49,690 bases of DNA, from positions 1 through 49,690 of the forward strand of contig JANXMN010000469.1 of assembly GCA_025354605.1 (NCBI GenBank), given 5' to 3'. The DNA comes from Hymenobacter sp. Lineage in GTDB: Bacteria; Bacteroidota; Bacteroidia; Cytophagales; Hymenobacteraceae. Below, piece by piece: positions 7,908 through 18,860 of this stretch. The translations under genes and the position numbers were made by a program. The first letter of the stretch is position 1. Every line of letters begins with the position of its first letter. Below the pieces are notes generated by a model. It was not told the DNA's origin. It ran no database searches and saw only the letters and a program-made list of their open reading frames with translations.

Positions 7908-9179
7908 ATGTCGCATCCGTTCAAGGCTGTCAGCCTCTCGTTTAAGAAAGCTCCGCTTGCCATCCGGGAGCTGCTCTCGCTGGATGAGGCCGCCTGCCGC
8001 CGCTTCCTGCATACGCTGCACAATGAGTTGGGCCTGAATGACCTGCTCGTGCTGAGCACCTGCAACCGCACCGAGGTGTACTACGCCGCCGACGACGACC
8101 GCAGCCGCGATATTATCCTGGCCCTGGGCCACTTGAAAGACCGCGCCGATATCGGCCAGTTCCTGCCCTATTTCGACCTGCTGCCCGACGCCGACGCGGC
8201 CGTGCAGCACCTCTTCGAAGTAGCCATGGGCCTCGACGCCCAAGTGGTGGGCGACCTGCAAATCAGCAACCAGGTGAAAACCGCCTACCAGTGGGCCGCC
8301 GATGCCGACGCGGCCGGCCCTTTCCTGCACCGCCTGCTGCACACGGTTTTCTTCACCAACAAGCGCGTGCAAACCGAAACCAGCTTCCGCGACGGCGCCG
8401 CTTCGGTAAGCTACGCCGCCCTGGAGCTGGTAGAAGAGCTGACCGCCGACGTGGCCAACCCCAAAGTGCTGGTGGTAGGCTTGGGCGAAATCGGAGCCGA
8501 CGTGTGCCGCCACCTAGCCGCCAGCAAGCAGTTTGGCGAAGTAATACTTTGTAACCGCACCCGCGCCAAGGCCGAGGAGCTGGCCACCGAGTGCGGCATG
8601 AGCATCGTAGACTTTGAAAACCTCGTGCCCGCCCTCAAGGAGGCCGACGTCGTTATCTCCTCGATAAACCGGGCCGAGCCCTTCTTCACTAAAGAGCTGG
8701 CCGAGCACCTCGATGTGCTCAGCTTCAAGTTTTTCATCGACTTGAGCGTGCCCCGCAGCATTGCCCCCGATATGGAGCAGGTGCCCGGCGTGCTGGTGTA
8801 CAACATCGACGCCATTCAGAGCAAGGCTTCGGCCGCGCTGCAAGCCCGCCTGGCCGCCGTGCCGCAGGTGCGCGCCATCATCGCCGAAAGCATTGCCGGC
8901 CTGCAGGAATGGAGCAAGGAAATGCTGGTGTCGCCCCTCATCCAGCGTATGAAGGCCAGCCTGGAGCACTTGCGCCAGGAAGAGCTGGACCGCTACCAGA
9001 AAAAAGCTACCCCCGCCGAAAGCAAGCTCCTCGACGAAGCAACCCGCTCGCTGATGCAGAAGATTCTCAAGCAGCACGTGCTCCAGCTCAAAGCCGCCTG
9101 CAAGCGCGACGACGGCGGCCAACTGGTAGAGCTGCTGGGCGAGCTGTTCGATTTGGAGAAGACGGGGGAGACTGTTTAA
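7908..9179 (+). CDS. hemA: Glutamyl-tRNA reductase
   Basis: 423 residues, the usual size. It reduces glutamyl-tRNA(Glu) with NADPH to glutamate-1-semialdehyde, the first step of C5-pathway tetrapyrrole synthesis. The catalytic Cys is C52 in LVLSTCNRTEVYY. The region GLDAQVVGDLQISNQVK corresponds to the family's G(L)DSmvlGExQIlgQvK block with several changes. A Rossmann motif, VLVVGLGEIGADVCRHL, marks the NADPH domain, and a helical dimerisation tail closes the protein. ATG 7908 is chosen because conservation starts at MSHPFKAVSLSFKKAPLAIRE and a good promoter lies just upstream. Demand for tetrapyrrole is general; the nearby gene encoding an iron-sulfur/Mo enzyme is not evidence of a link. 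Confidence 0.95.
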   Translation: MSHPFKAVSLSFKKAPLAIRELLSLDEAACRRFLHTLHNELGLNDLLVLSTCNRTEVYYAADDDRSRDIILALGHLKDRADIGQFLPYFDLLPDADAAVQHLFEVAMGLDAQVVGDLQISNQVKTAYQWAADADAAGPFLHRLLHTVFFTNKRVQTETSFRDGAASVSYAALELVEELTADVANPKVLVVGLGEIGADVCRHLAASKQFGEVILCNRTRAKAEELATECGMSIVDFENLVPALKEADVVISSINRAEPFFTKELAEHLDVLSFKFFIDLSVPRSIAPDMEQVPGVLVYNIDAIQSKASAALQARLAAVPQVRAIIAESIAGLQEWSKEMLVSPLIQRMKASLEHLRQEELDRYQKKATPAESKLLDEATRSLMQKILKQHVLQLKAACKRDDGGQLVELLGELFDLEKTGETV

Positions 9180-9185
9180 TCCGCC

Positions 9186-9393
9186 TGTCATTGCGAGTGG
9201 AGCGCAGCGGAACGCGGCAATCCTTCCTCTCTCAGCGACTAACCTAATAATGTGACAAGCCTTTATTAACAGAAAGTCCCGACCCTGAGATAGGGTCGGG
9301 ACTTTCCGGTCTTAGATAATTTCCACATCTCAAGGGCTTTCCGCATTGAGAGGAAGGATTGCCACGTTGCGCTGCGCTCCACTCGCAATGACA
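9186..9393. repeat. 208-bp inverted repeat with 46-bp arms, enclosing a terminator
   Basis: Left arm 9186-9231 (tgtcattgcgagtggagcgc...) and right arm 9348-9393 are reverse complements over 46 bp with two mismatches. The TGTCATTGCGAG end is typical of a dispersed repeat I recall from many genomes. It sits between convergent hemA and the molybdoenzyme gene, and its loop contains the perfect 14-bp terminator hairpin at 9273-9305. Confidence 0.9.
9273..9305. terminator. Two-way intrinsic terminator between hemA and the molybdoenzyme gene
   Basis: Perfect 14-bp stem aaagtcccgaccct / agggtcgggacttt with loop gagat. A-run and T-run flanks allow function on both strands, fitting the convergent genes. 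Confidence 0.75.
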
Positions 9394-9401
9394 GACAGTC
9401 C

Positions 9402-11987
<2,586 letters not shown>

Positions 11988-12127
11988 TTCTAATTATGCG
12001 TTTTGAATTATAAATTATGAGTGTGGTAGGCGGAATGCGCTGTTCAGGCTGAAGTAGAAGGACTGAGCGATGGGGGGACCAGTGTGGTATTCCCAATTCA
12101 TAACTCGTAATTCCTAACTCATAATTA
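11988..12127. repeat. AT-rich imperfect inverted repeat before the molybdoenzyme gene
   Basis: aattataaattatgag-type sequence at 11991-12021 is partly reverse complementary to 12095-12127 (ctcgtaattcctaactcataatt). It begins four bases upstream of the molybdoenzyme ATG and fills most of the gap to the DUF7009 gene. It is similar in style to the AT-rich elements before moaE, moaC and moeA. Confidence 0.65.
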
Positions 12128-12132
12128 GAAAG

Positions 12133-12480
12133 CTAGTGGCGGCAGTCGAGGTCCTTCTCAATCAGAATATGCAGGTGCTGATTATCGGCCAGGGGCAGGC
12201 GGTGCGAAAAACCATTTTGGTCGGTTTCGACCCAGACACGGGCCAGGGCAAAGGGCACTAGCACAGTGAGCGCGCCCGGCTCGTAGTGCACCTGCACGGG
12301 TTCCGCGTCGGGAAGCGTTTGAGCGGGTTCGGAGCCGCGTTCCAGCGCGTAGGTGAGGCGTTGCGCGGGACCAAGGCCGAAGTGCACCGCGCCTTCCACG
12401 CGGCCTGCCGTGGCAAATTCATCCAGTTCGCCCTGGGAAAGGCGCAGGCGCAGGGTATCGTCTTCGATGCGGAGCTTCAT
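12133..12480 (-). CDS. DUF7009-like small protein between fdhD and the molybdoenzyme gene
   Basis: 115 residues starting MKLRIEDDTLRLRLSQGELDE and ending with an acidic-basic tail containing a single Cys (DLDCRH). The alternating pattern LTVLVPFALARVWVETD suggests a small beta-rich protein without a signal peptide or membrane segment. I recognise the opening as DUF7009-like from memory; no function is known to me. Lying between fdhD and a Moco enzyme gene on the same strand, it is a candidate accessory factor for that enzyme, by context only. Confidence 0.65.
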   Translation of the reverse strand: MKLRIEDDTLRLRLSQGELDEFATAGRVEGAVHFGLGPAQRLTYALERGSEPAQTLPDAEPVQVHYEPGALTVLVPFALARVWVETDQNGFSHRLPLADNQHLHILIEKDLDCRH

Positions 12481-12591
12481 AGGTGAAAGTTAAACGGGCG
12501 GGCGGGTTAGGCGTTGCCAAACTATAGCTGTTGAGCAAGTTTGTTTTTGACGGCGCGCGGCCAACTTCTGCGTCCTCCGCGGGCTAAGTCG

Positions 12592-13461
12592 TCAGGCTAC
12601 CACCCGCCAGCCGTGGCTATAGATGTTGAACCGCTCGTTGCGCACGAAGCCCAGCACCGTCATGCCGAAGCTCTCGGCCGCCTGCACGGCCAGGCTGCTC
12701 GGCGCGCCCACCGCAGCCAACACGCCGATGCCGGCGGCGGCGGCCTTCTGCACCAGCTCGAAGCTAGCCCGGCCGCTCACTAGCAGCACGTGCTGGTGCA
12801 GCGGCAGCCAGCCGGCCAGCAGCGCAGCGCCGATGACCTTGTCGAGCGCATTGTGGCGGCCCACATCTTCGCGCAGCAGCAGCAGCTCGCCCTCGGGCGA
12901 AAACAGCGCCGAGGCGTGCTGCCCACCCGTTTGCTCGAAGCCGGCTTGGGCAGCGCGCAGCTTGTCGGGCAGCTGATGCACCGTGGCGTAGCGCAGGCGC
13001 GGGCCGTCGGCCGGCAGCACCGGACAGCTGGCCGTGCGCACGGCGTCAATACTGGTTTTGCCGCACACCCCGCAACTGGAGCTGGTGTAGAAATGGCGCT
13101 CCATGGCGGCGAAATCGACTTTTACATGGGCAGCCAGCTCAGCCCGTACCACGTTGCCGGCTTCCTCGTCCTTCTGCACGTCGGGGCAGGGAATGATGCC
13201 CAGCAAGTCATCCTTGCCTTGAATGATGCCCTCGGTGAGCAGGAAGCCGGCGGCCAGCTCCTCGTCGTGGCCGGGCGTGCGCATCGTCACGGACAGGGTA
13301 CGGTGCCGGCGCTGGCTTTCGATTTCATAGCCCACCCGGATTTCGAGCGGCTCCTCGGCGGCGAGCTGGTCGGAGGCGGGCACGGCCGGGCCGGAACCGC
13401 TCACTTTTTGGATGCGGGCGAACTCGTAGCTGGCGGCGGGCAATAGGTTGGCAGACTGCAT
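12592..13461 (-). CDS. fdhD: Formate dehydrogenase accessory sulfurtransferase FdhD
   Basis: 289 residues from ATG 13461; the frame extends upstream to a TTG at 13503 without conserved sequence. The mobile-loop cysteines are C130 and C133 in SSSCGVCGK. REDVGRHNALDKVIG, LLVSGRASFELVQKAAAAG and a GAPSSLAV loop are typical FdhD blocks. FdhD passes sulfur from IscS to the molybdenum cofactor to form the sulfido ligand needed by formate dehydrogenases; it acts in the cytosol. Its position upstream of the YdeP/FdhF-like enzyme gene fits maturation of that enzyme. Confidence 0.94.
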   Translation of the reverse strand: MQSANLLPAASYEFARIQKVSGSGPAVPASDQLAAEEPLEIRVGYEIESQRRHRTLSVTMRTPGHDEELAAGFLLTEGIIQGKDDLLGIIPCPDVQKDEEAGNVVRAELAAHVKVDFAAMERHFYTSSSCGVCGKTSIDAVRTASCPVLPADGPRLRYATVHQLPDKLRAAQAGFEQTGGQHASALFSPEGELLLLREDVGRHNALDKVIGAALLAGWLPLHQHVLLVSGRASFELVQKAAAAGIGVLAAVGAPSSLAVQAAESFGMTVLGFVRNERFNIYSHGWRVVA

Positions 13462-13509
13462 CAGGGGCGGGAAAGTGGAGGCCGACAAAGAACCGACCGA
13501 CAAATCAAC

Positions 13510-13541
13510 TTTGAATATCTTTCAAATAAACAGTACATTGG
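13510..13541 (+). promoter_or_regulatory. Bacteroidota-type promoter for the ECF sigma operon
   Basis: TTTG at 13510-13513, a 20-nt spacer, then TACATTGG at 13534-13541, close to TAnnTTTG. It lies in the AT-rich divergent space between fdhD and the sigma gene and about 100 nt upstream of the ATG. Confidence 0.5.
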
Positions 13542-13641
13542 ACAGCGGGTTTCGCGGCCCGGCCGCTTTGGCCTCGCCCGAAATGTTCCGTTTGCAGCTC
13601 ACTCCGCCCGGCAATGCCGCCGGCTCACTCACTCGGTTTCG

Positions 13642-14256
13642 ATGCGCGTGCTGCCCCTGCCGCTTTTGCTCCCCGCCAGCCCGCTGCCCCTTGCGGACCG
13701 CGACGACGCGGCCCTGCTGCGCGCGCTGTCGCTGGACGACGAGGCGGCCTTCGCGGTCATCTACGACCGGTACTGGAATGCCCTGCACGCGCACGCCGGC
13801 CGCAAGCTGGGCTGCCCGTACGAGGCCGAGGAAATCGTGCAGGACCTGTTCGTGGCCCTCTGGCACAAGCGCCACTCGGCTGATATTCAGCAGCTGAAGT
13901 CCTATCTATTCACGGCCCTCAAATACCGCCTCATCGACTGCATTCGGGCCCGCATGGTGCGCCAGGCCCACGCCGCCATACCGCCCCCCGCCGCCCACCA
14001 CGGCACCGAAGAAACCGTGGCTGCCGCCGACCTGCACGCCGCCCTCGATGCCAGCGTGCGCCACCTGCCCGCCCACGCCCGGGAGGTGTTTCGCCTCAGC
14101 CGACTTGAGCACCGCTCGGTGCCAGAAATCGCCGCCCAACTGCAGGTTTCGCCCAAAACCGTGGAGTACCACCTGTCCCATTCGCTGAAATTGCTGCGCG
14201 GCTACCTGCGCGAGTTTTTGCTGGGGCTGCTGCTGCTGGCGAGCTTCGGGGCGTAG
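13642..14256 (+). CDS. ECF sigma factor, FecI-like
   Basis: 204 residues. Region 2 spans about residues 25-95 (DDEAAFAVIYDRYWNALHAHA, EAEEIVQDLFVALW) and region 4 about 135-190 with a helix-turn-helix in SVPEIAAQLQVSPKTVEYHL. It directs RNA polymerase to a small regulon. The C-terminus is unusually hydrophobic (FLLGLLLLASF). A FecR-like anti-sigma gene follows after 218 bp and then a TonB receptor gene, the standard Bacteroidota cell-surface signalling cassette. The first 18 residues are Pro/Leu-rich and may not all be translated. Confidence 0.92.
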   Translation: MRVLPLPLLLPASPLPLADRDDAALLRALSLDDEAAFAVIYDRYWNALHAHAGRKLGCPYEAEEIVQDLFVALWHKRHSADIQQLKSYLFTALKYRLIDCIRARMVRQAHAAIPPPAAHHGTEETVAAADLHAALDASVRHLPAHAREVFRLSRLEHRSVPEIAAQLQVSPKTVEYHLSHSLKLLRGYLREFLLGLLLLASFGA

Positions 14257-14474
14257 TGAGATTGAATATGTATGGGTAGGAGCCAGCAAGTGACCAGCCC
14301 GTCAGGTGGGGTTTTCCTGAAGCAATTGCGAGGTTTGCAGACATGTCTGCTTTCATTTATCACCGCAAAGTGAGTAAGCACTTACCCTTACTCTAAAAAT
14401 ATATTGTCCCGTCGCCAGGGTCATACGGGAGCAGGCCGACTTACAGGAAAAGCCCCCACCTGGGCGGCCCCTGC

Positions 14475-15515
14475 ATGAAGCCCTCCTACTTCGCCAACTT
14501 ACTCAAGCGCTATCTCGACCACGACACCACCGAAGGCGAAGCCTGGACCGTGGACCAGTGGTATGAGGCTCGCGACATGCCCCGGCCCGCCCTCACGCCG
14601 GCCGAGCAGGCAGCTGCGAAGGCGCGGGGCTGGGAGCAGATTCGGCGGCGCACCCGGCCGCAGCGGCCAGCGCAGCCGCAGTACCGGGCCGGCATGCGTT
14701 GGGCAGCGGCGGCCGCCGTACTGCTGAGCCTGGGACTGGGCGCGGTGCGGCAGGGCTTGTTCACACTGCCGCCGGCCGCCACCGCCACGCAAGCCACGCC
14801 CGTCACACCCACTGCTGGCCAGCTCACCATTGCCCTCGCGGCCGATGGCACTCTCTTGGCCCGGAACCCAGCGCGCCACCCGCTGCCCCTGGCGCTGGCC
14901 GATGGCAGCACCGTGACGCTGGAGCCCGGCGCGCAACTGCGCTACCCGGCCCGCTTCAGCGGTGCGCGGCGGGTGGTGCAGCTGGAAGGCGAGGCCTTTT
15001 TTGAGGTTTTCCACGATGCCGGCCACCCATTCCGGGTGCTGACGGATAAACTGGAAACGACGGTGCTGGGCACCAGCTTCCGGGTACGGGCGGTGCCAGG
15101 AGCGGCAGCGGCCACGGTGCAGGTGCGCACCGGTAGCGTGCAGGTGCAGGCCCGCGCCGGCCAGCCCCAGCCCGCCGGAACCGCCGTGGTGCTGCGCCCC
15201 AATCAGGAAGTAACCTACACGCCCGCCGCACCCGCTCTGCGGCCGGTGCTGGTAGCCCGGCCGGCCCTGCTGGTGCCCCAGCCGCTGGTTTTCGACGAGC
15301 GGCCGGTGACGGAGGTATTGCGCAGCCTGGAGGCTGGCTACGGCGTGCGCATCGGCTACGACGGGGCGGCCCTGGCGGGCTGCACCGTAAGCCTGCGCTT
15401 CGGCCCCGAAAACCTGTTCGGGAAGCTCGATTTGCTGTGCCACGTACTGGGGGCCAGCTACGAGCGCACCGACGATGGCCTGATTTTCCGCAGCACCGGC
15501 TGCCAGAGCGAATAG
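14475..15515 (+). CDS. FecR-family anti-sigma / sigma regulator with DUF4974
   Basis: 346 residues: a cytoplasmic N-terminus that would bind the sigma factor (1-73, containing WEQIRRRTRP), one membrane helix (about 74-95, MRWAAAAAVLLSLGLGAVRQG), a FecR domain with LADGSTVTLEPGAQLRYPARF and VQLEGEAFFEVFHDAGHPF, and a C-terminal DUF4974-like secretin/STN fold (about 270-340). It relays the state of the TonB receptor to the ECF sigma factor. The gap of 63 bp to the receptor gene suggests co-transcription. Confidence 0.93.
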   Translation: MKPSYFANLLKRYLDHDTTEGEAWTVDQWYEARDMPRPALTPAEQAAAKARGWEQIRRRTRPQRPAQPQYRAGMRWAAAAAVLLSLGLGAVRQGLFTLPPAATATQATPVTPTAGQLTIALAADGTLLARNPARHPLPLALADGSTVTLEPGAQLRYPARFSGARRVVQLEGEAFFEVFHDAGHPFRVLTDKLETTVLGTSFRVRAVPGAAAATVQVRTGSVQVQARAGQPQPAGTAVVLRPNQEVTYTPAAPALRPVLVARPALLVPQPLVFDERPVTEVLRSLEAGYGVRIGYDGAALAGCTVSLRFGPENLFGKLDLLCHVLGASYERTDDGLIFRSTGCQSE

Positions 15516-15578
15516 CTTCCACTTTCAACCGCATTTCACTCTGTTTTCAAGCTAATTCCCAACTTTTTCCTTTTCGCT

Positions 15579-18500
15579 ATGACGAACTTCCTCCGTTTCA
15601 GTGGTGCGGCTGCGCGGCCTACGGCTGCGGCTTTGCTGGCGGCGCTGCTGCTGGCCCAGCCCGGCCAGGCCGCCCCCGCCCCCGCCACCGCCCCAGTGCC
15701 GGTGCTGGCGGCTACCCCCGACGTGCTGAGCCGCCCCGTGACACTGCGCCTCGACGGGCAGCCCATGAAAACAGTGCTGGCCAGCATCGAAAGCCAGGTA
15801 AACACTCACTTCCTGTACAGCCAGCAGCTGATTGGGGCCGGCCGGCGGGTGAGCGTGGCCGCCGCCAACCAGCCGCTGAGCGAGGTATTGCAGTCGCTGC
15901 TGCTGCCCTTGGGCATTCAATATGAAGTGGTGGGGAGCGGCATTCTGCTGGTCCCGGCGGCCACCGGGGTGCGTGCGGGCATCCCCGTTAAAGGGCGCAT
16001 CGTGGATGAAACCGGAGCCGGCATGCCCGGCGTGACGGTGCTGGAGCAGGGCACTACCAACGGCACCGGCACCGACAACGACGGCCGCTTCACGCTAAGC
16101 GTGCAGCCAGGGGCTACGCTGGTGATTTCGGCCGTGGGCTACAAAACCCAGACGCTGCCCGTGGGCGAGCGCACCACATTCGACGTGCGCCTGGCCGCCA
16201 GCGCCACCGACCTGAGCGACGTGGTGGTGGTGGGCTCGCGCGGCCTGCCCCGCACCGACGTGGAGCGCCCCATGCCCGTGGACGTGCTCAACGCTAAAGA
16301 ATTGCAGCTGACGGGCCAGACCGACCTGGGCCAGCAGGTGCAGTTCAACTCACCCTCGTTCAACTCGGCCAAAACCGGCGTGAACGGCGTGGCCAACTAC
16401 GCCGACCCGGCCACCCTGCGCGGCCTCTCGCCCGACCAGGTGCTGGTGCTCGTGGACGGCAAGCGCCGCCATCAGTTTTCGGCCCTGAACCTGAACGTGA
16501 CCGTGGGCGCGGGCACCGTGGTGACGGATTTGAACGCCATCCCGTCGCTGGCCATCGAGCGCATCGAAGTGCTGCGCGACGGCGCGGCGGCCCAGTACGG
16601 CTCCGATGCCATTGCCGGCGTCATCAACCTGGGCCTGAATAAAAGCACCGGCGTGGCAACGGCCAAGGTGCAGTATGGTGTGACCAAAGAAGGCGACGGG
16701 GCACAGTACCTGGCCGGGGCCAACTACGGCATCAAGCTGGGCAAGGAAAACCCCGGCTACCTCAACTTCACCCTGCAATACCAGCACCAGGGCCAGACCA
16801 ACCGCTCCGACAACTACCGCGGCGGCATCTACACGGCATTTCCGGCCCTGAACTCGGCTAACCCTACGCCTACTGATGCCCAGATTAAGACCGAAAACGA
16901 TGCCCGCGCCAAAGGCGGTGTGTACCCCTCGGTGGGCACGCCGTTTAAGGTCGGCGCGTACGGCAGCAACCGGGCCGATATCTACCAGGGCTTTTATAAC
17001 CTGAGCGTGCCGCTGGGGGCTTCGAAGTGGAGCATCTACAGCTTCGGCGGCTACTCGCGCAAGGACATTCTGGCCTACGGTTTCTTCCGAAACGCGCAGC
17101 CAAACAACGTCAACTACAGCCCCGTGCAGCCCAACGGCTACCTGCCCGACCTGCCCGGCCGCTCCGACGACTATTCGACCGTAGTGGGCGTGAACCGCAA
17201 GCTGGCCGGCGGCTGGAACCTTGATTTCAGCACCGGCTACGGCTACAACTACCTTGATTTGTTCGTGAATAAGTCGGCCAACCCTTCGATGGGCGCAGCC
17301 TCGCCCACCGACTTTTACGTGGGCCGCAGCGCTTTCGGGCAGAGCACGAGCGAGGTGAACGTGAGCCATAACTACACCGACTTGCTCGGCACAAAGTCGT
17401 TCAACGTGGCCTTCGGCGCGCAGTACCGCGTCGACCAGTTCATTCTGAAGCAGGGCAGCCCGGAGTCGTACCTCGTGGGGCCGTTTGCGCTGGCGGCCCC
17501 GGCCACGCCCACCTCGCCGGCCCGCACGGCCAAGGCACCCGGTTCGAGCGGCCGTCCCGGCATTGCGCCCGACGATGAAACCAACGCCACCCGCAGCAAC
17601 GTGGGGGTGTATGTCGACCTCGAAAGCGACATCACCACCCGCCTGCTGCTCACCACGGCCCTGCGCTACGAAAACTACTCCGATTTCGGCAGCAACGTTT
17701 CGGGCAAGTTCGCCGGTCGCTTCAAGGTGACGGAAGGAATTTCGCTGCGCGGCTCCATCAACCGGGGCTTCCGCGCGCCCTCGCTCCAGCAAACATTCAA
17801 CAGCGTGTCGACTTCGACCGTGCAGGGCGGCGCCATTGTGCAGACCAAGCAGTTGCGCAACAACGACGCCCGCCTGATTCCGCTGGGCGTGGCCGCCCCG
17901 AAGGCCGAAACCTCGTGGAACTACAGCGCCGGCGTGGCCGCTCAGCTAGGCGAGCACGTGCTCTTCACGGCCGATGCCTACCAGATTGACATCACCGACC
18001 GCATCATCGACAGCGAGCGCCTGATTAAGAGCAGCATCAAGGCCCTACAAACGCCGGACTTCGCCAACATCAGCGAAATCCGCTTCTTCACCAACGCTAT
18101 CGATACCCGCACCAAGGGCGTGGATGTGGTGGCGACCTACAAAACCGATTTCAGCGAGCGCAGCCGCCTCAGCGCCAGCCTGGCCCTCACCGTCAACCAG
18201 ACCAAGATTGTGCGCACCAGCGACACGCCCGCCCAGCTGCAGGCCGGCACTGCCACCCGCATTCTGCTGATTGACACCGTGAGCATTGCGCTGATTGAGC
18301 GCGCCCAGCCCCGCCAGAAAGTGCTGGCCTCGCTCACCTACACCTGGGATAAGTTCAGCATCACGCCCCGCGCCTCGTACTTCGGCTCGGTGGTGGCCTA
18401 CGAAAAACCCACCGCCACGACTGCCATCCCCAATCCCCCGCACATCAGCCAGACCTTCGCCGGCAAAACCCTGATTGACCTGGCCCTGGTGTACACGCCG

Positions 18501-18677
18501 GCCCGGCTGCTCTCGCTCACGGTGGGTGGCAACAACCTCTTCAACGTGTACCCCGACAAGGTGGACGCGACCCGTTTCGGCAGCTACTCCAACGGCGAGA
18601 TTCCCTACACCCGCAACGCCGCGCAGTTCGGCTTCAACGGGGCCTACTACTATGCCAATGCCACGCTGACGTTTTAG
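15579..18677 (+). CDS. TonB-dependent receptor with STN signalling domain and CarboxypepD-like repeat
   Basis: 1032 residues. Signal peptide (AALLAALLLAQPGQA), STN domain (about 45-130, VTLRLDGQPMKTVLASIE), carboxypeptidase-regulatory-like domain (about 135-210, VKGRIVDETGAGMPGVTV), plug (about 215-350, VLVLVDGKRRHQ and RIEVLRDGAAAQYGSDAIAGVINL), then a 22-strand barrel ending in YYANATLTF. The STN domain is the part that signals to FecR in this receptor class. No SusD-like gene follows, so polysaccharide uptake by a SusCD pair is unlikely. An iron chelate or other small ligand is possible, but the substrate cannot be read from the sequence. Confidence 0.93.
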   Translation: MTNFLRFSGAAARPTAAALLAALLLAQPGQAAPAPATAPVPVLAATPDVLSRPVTLRLDGQPMKTVLASIESQVNTHFLYSQQLIGAGRRVSVAAANQPLSEVLQSLLLPLGIQYEVVGSGILLVPAATGVRAGIPVKGRIVDETGAGMPGVTVLEQGTTNGTGTDNDGRFTLSVQPGATLVISAVGYKTQTLPVGERTTFDVRLAASATDLSDVVVVGSRGLPRTDVERPMPVDVLNAKELQLTGQTDLGQQVQFNSPSFNSAKTGVNGVANYADPATLRGLSPDQVLVLVDGKRRHQFSALNLNVTVGAGTVVTDLNAIPSLAIERIEVLRDGAAAQYGSDAIAGVINLGLNKSTGVATAKVQYGVTKEGDGAQYLAGANYGIKLGKENPGYLNFTLQYQHQGQTNRSDNYRGGIYTAFPALNSANPTPTDAQIKTENDARAKGGVYPSVGTPFKVGAYGSNRADIYQGFYNLSVPLGASKWSIYSFGGYSRKDILAYGFFRNAQPNNVNYSPVQPNGYLPDLPGRSDDYSTVVGVNRKLAGGWNLDFSTGYGYNYLDLFVNKSANPSMGAASPTDFYVGRSAFGQSTSEVNVSHNYTDLLGTKSFNVAFGAQYRVDQFILKQGSPESYLVGPFALAAPATPTSPARTAKAPGSSGRPGIAPDDETNATRSNVGVYVDLESDITTRLLLTTALRYENYSDFGSNVSGKFAGRFKVTEGISLRGSINRGFRAPSLQQTFNSVSTSTVQGGAIVQTKQLRNNDARLIPLGVAAPKAETSWNYSAGVAAQLGEHVLFTADAYQIDITDRIIDSERLIKSSIKALQTPDFANISEIRFFTNAIDTRTKGVDVVATYKTDFSERSRLSASLALTVNQTKIVRTSDTPAQLQAGTATRILLIDTVSIALIERAQPRQKVLASLTYTWDKFSITPRASYFGSVVAYEKPTATTAIPNPPHISQTFAGKTLIDLALVYTPARLLSLTVGGNNLFNVYPDKVDATRFGSYSNGEIPYTRNAAQFGFNGAYYYANATLTF

Positions 18678-18705
18678 GGTTTTGGCAGGTGAATGAAGGT
18701 GAAAC

Positions 18706-18833
18706 AGAACGTCATGCTGAGCTTGTCGAAGCATCTCGCGTGCCACCACTAACCAATGAGGTAACAACGATTGAGATTAGTGCAGCACGCGAGATGCTTC
18801 GGCTACGCGGACGCCAGATGAGCATGACGTTCT
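18706..18833. repeat. Dispersed palindrome, GTCATGCTGAGC class (copy 1)
   Basis: Left end agaacgtcatgctgagcttg (18706 onward) continues into cgaagcatctcgcgtgc. The right arm 18785-18833 begins gcacgcgagatgcttcggct and ends agcatgacgttct. The right arm has about 11 extra bases (containing gacgccagatg), so pairing is interrupted. It fills the gap between the receptor and AEC genes. Confidence 0.88.
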
Positions 18834-18860
18834 GCTAGTTCCATTTCACCCGCCCAATCC

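Noticed and set aside
13462-13503. Longer FdhD start at TTG 13503
   Set aside because: The extra 14 residues are not FdhD-like and overlap the likely promoter region; ATG 13461 is better.
16350-17792. 480-codon open frame on the minus strand inside the TonB receptor gene
   Set aside because: Shadow of the receptor's GC-biased codons; no recognisable protein features.
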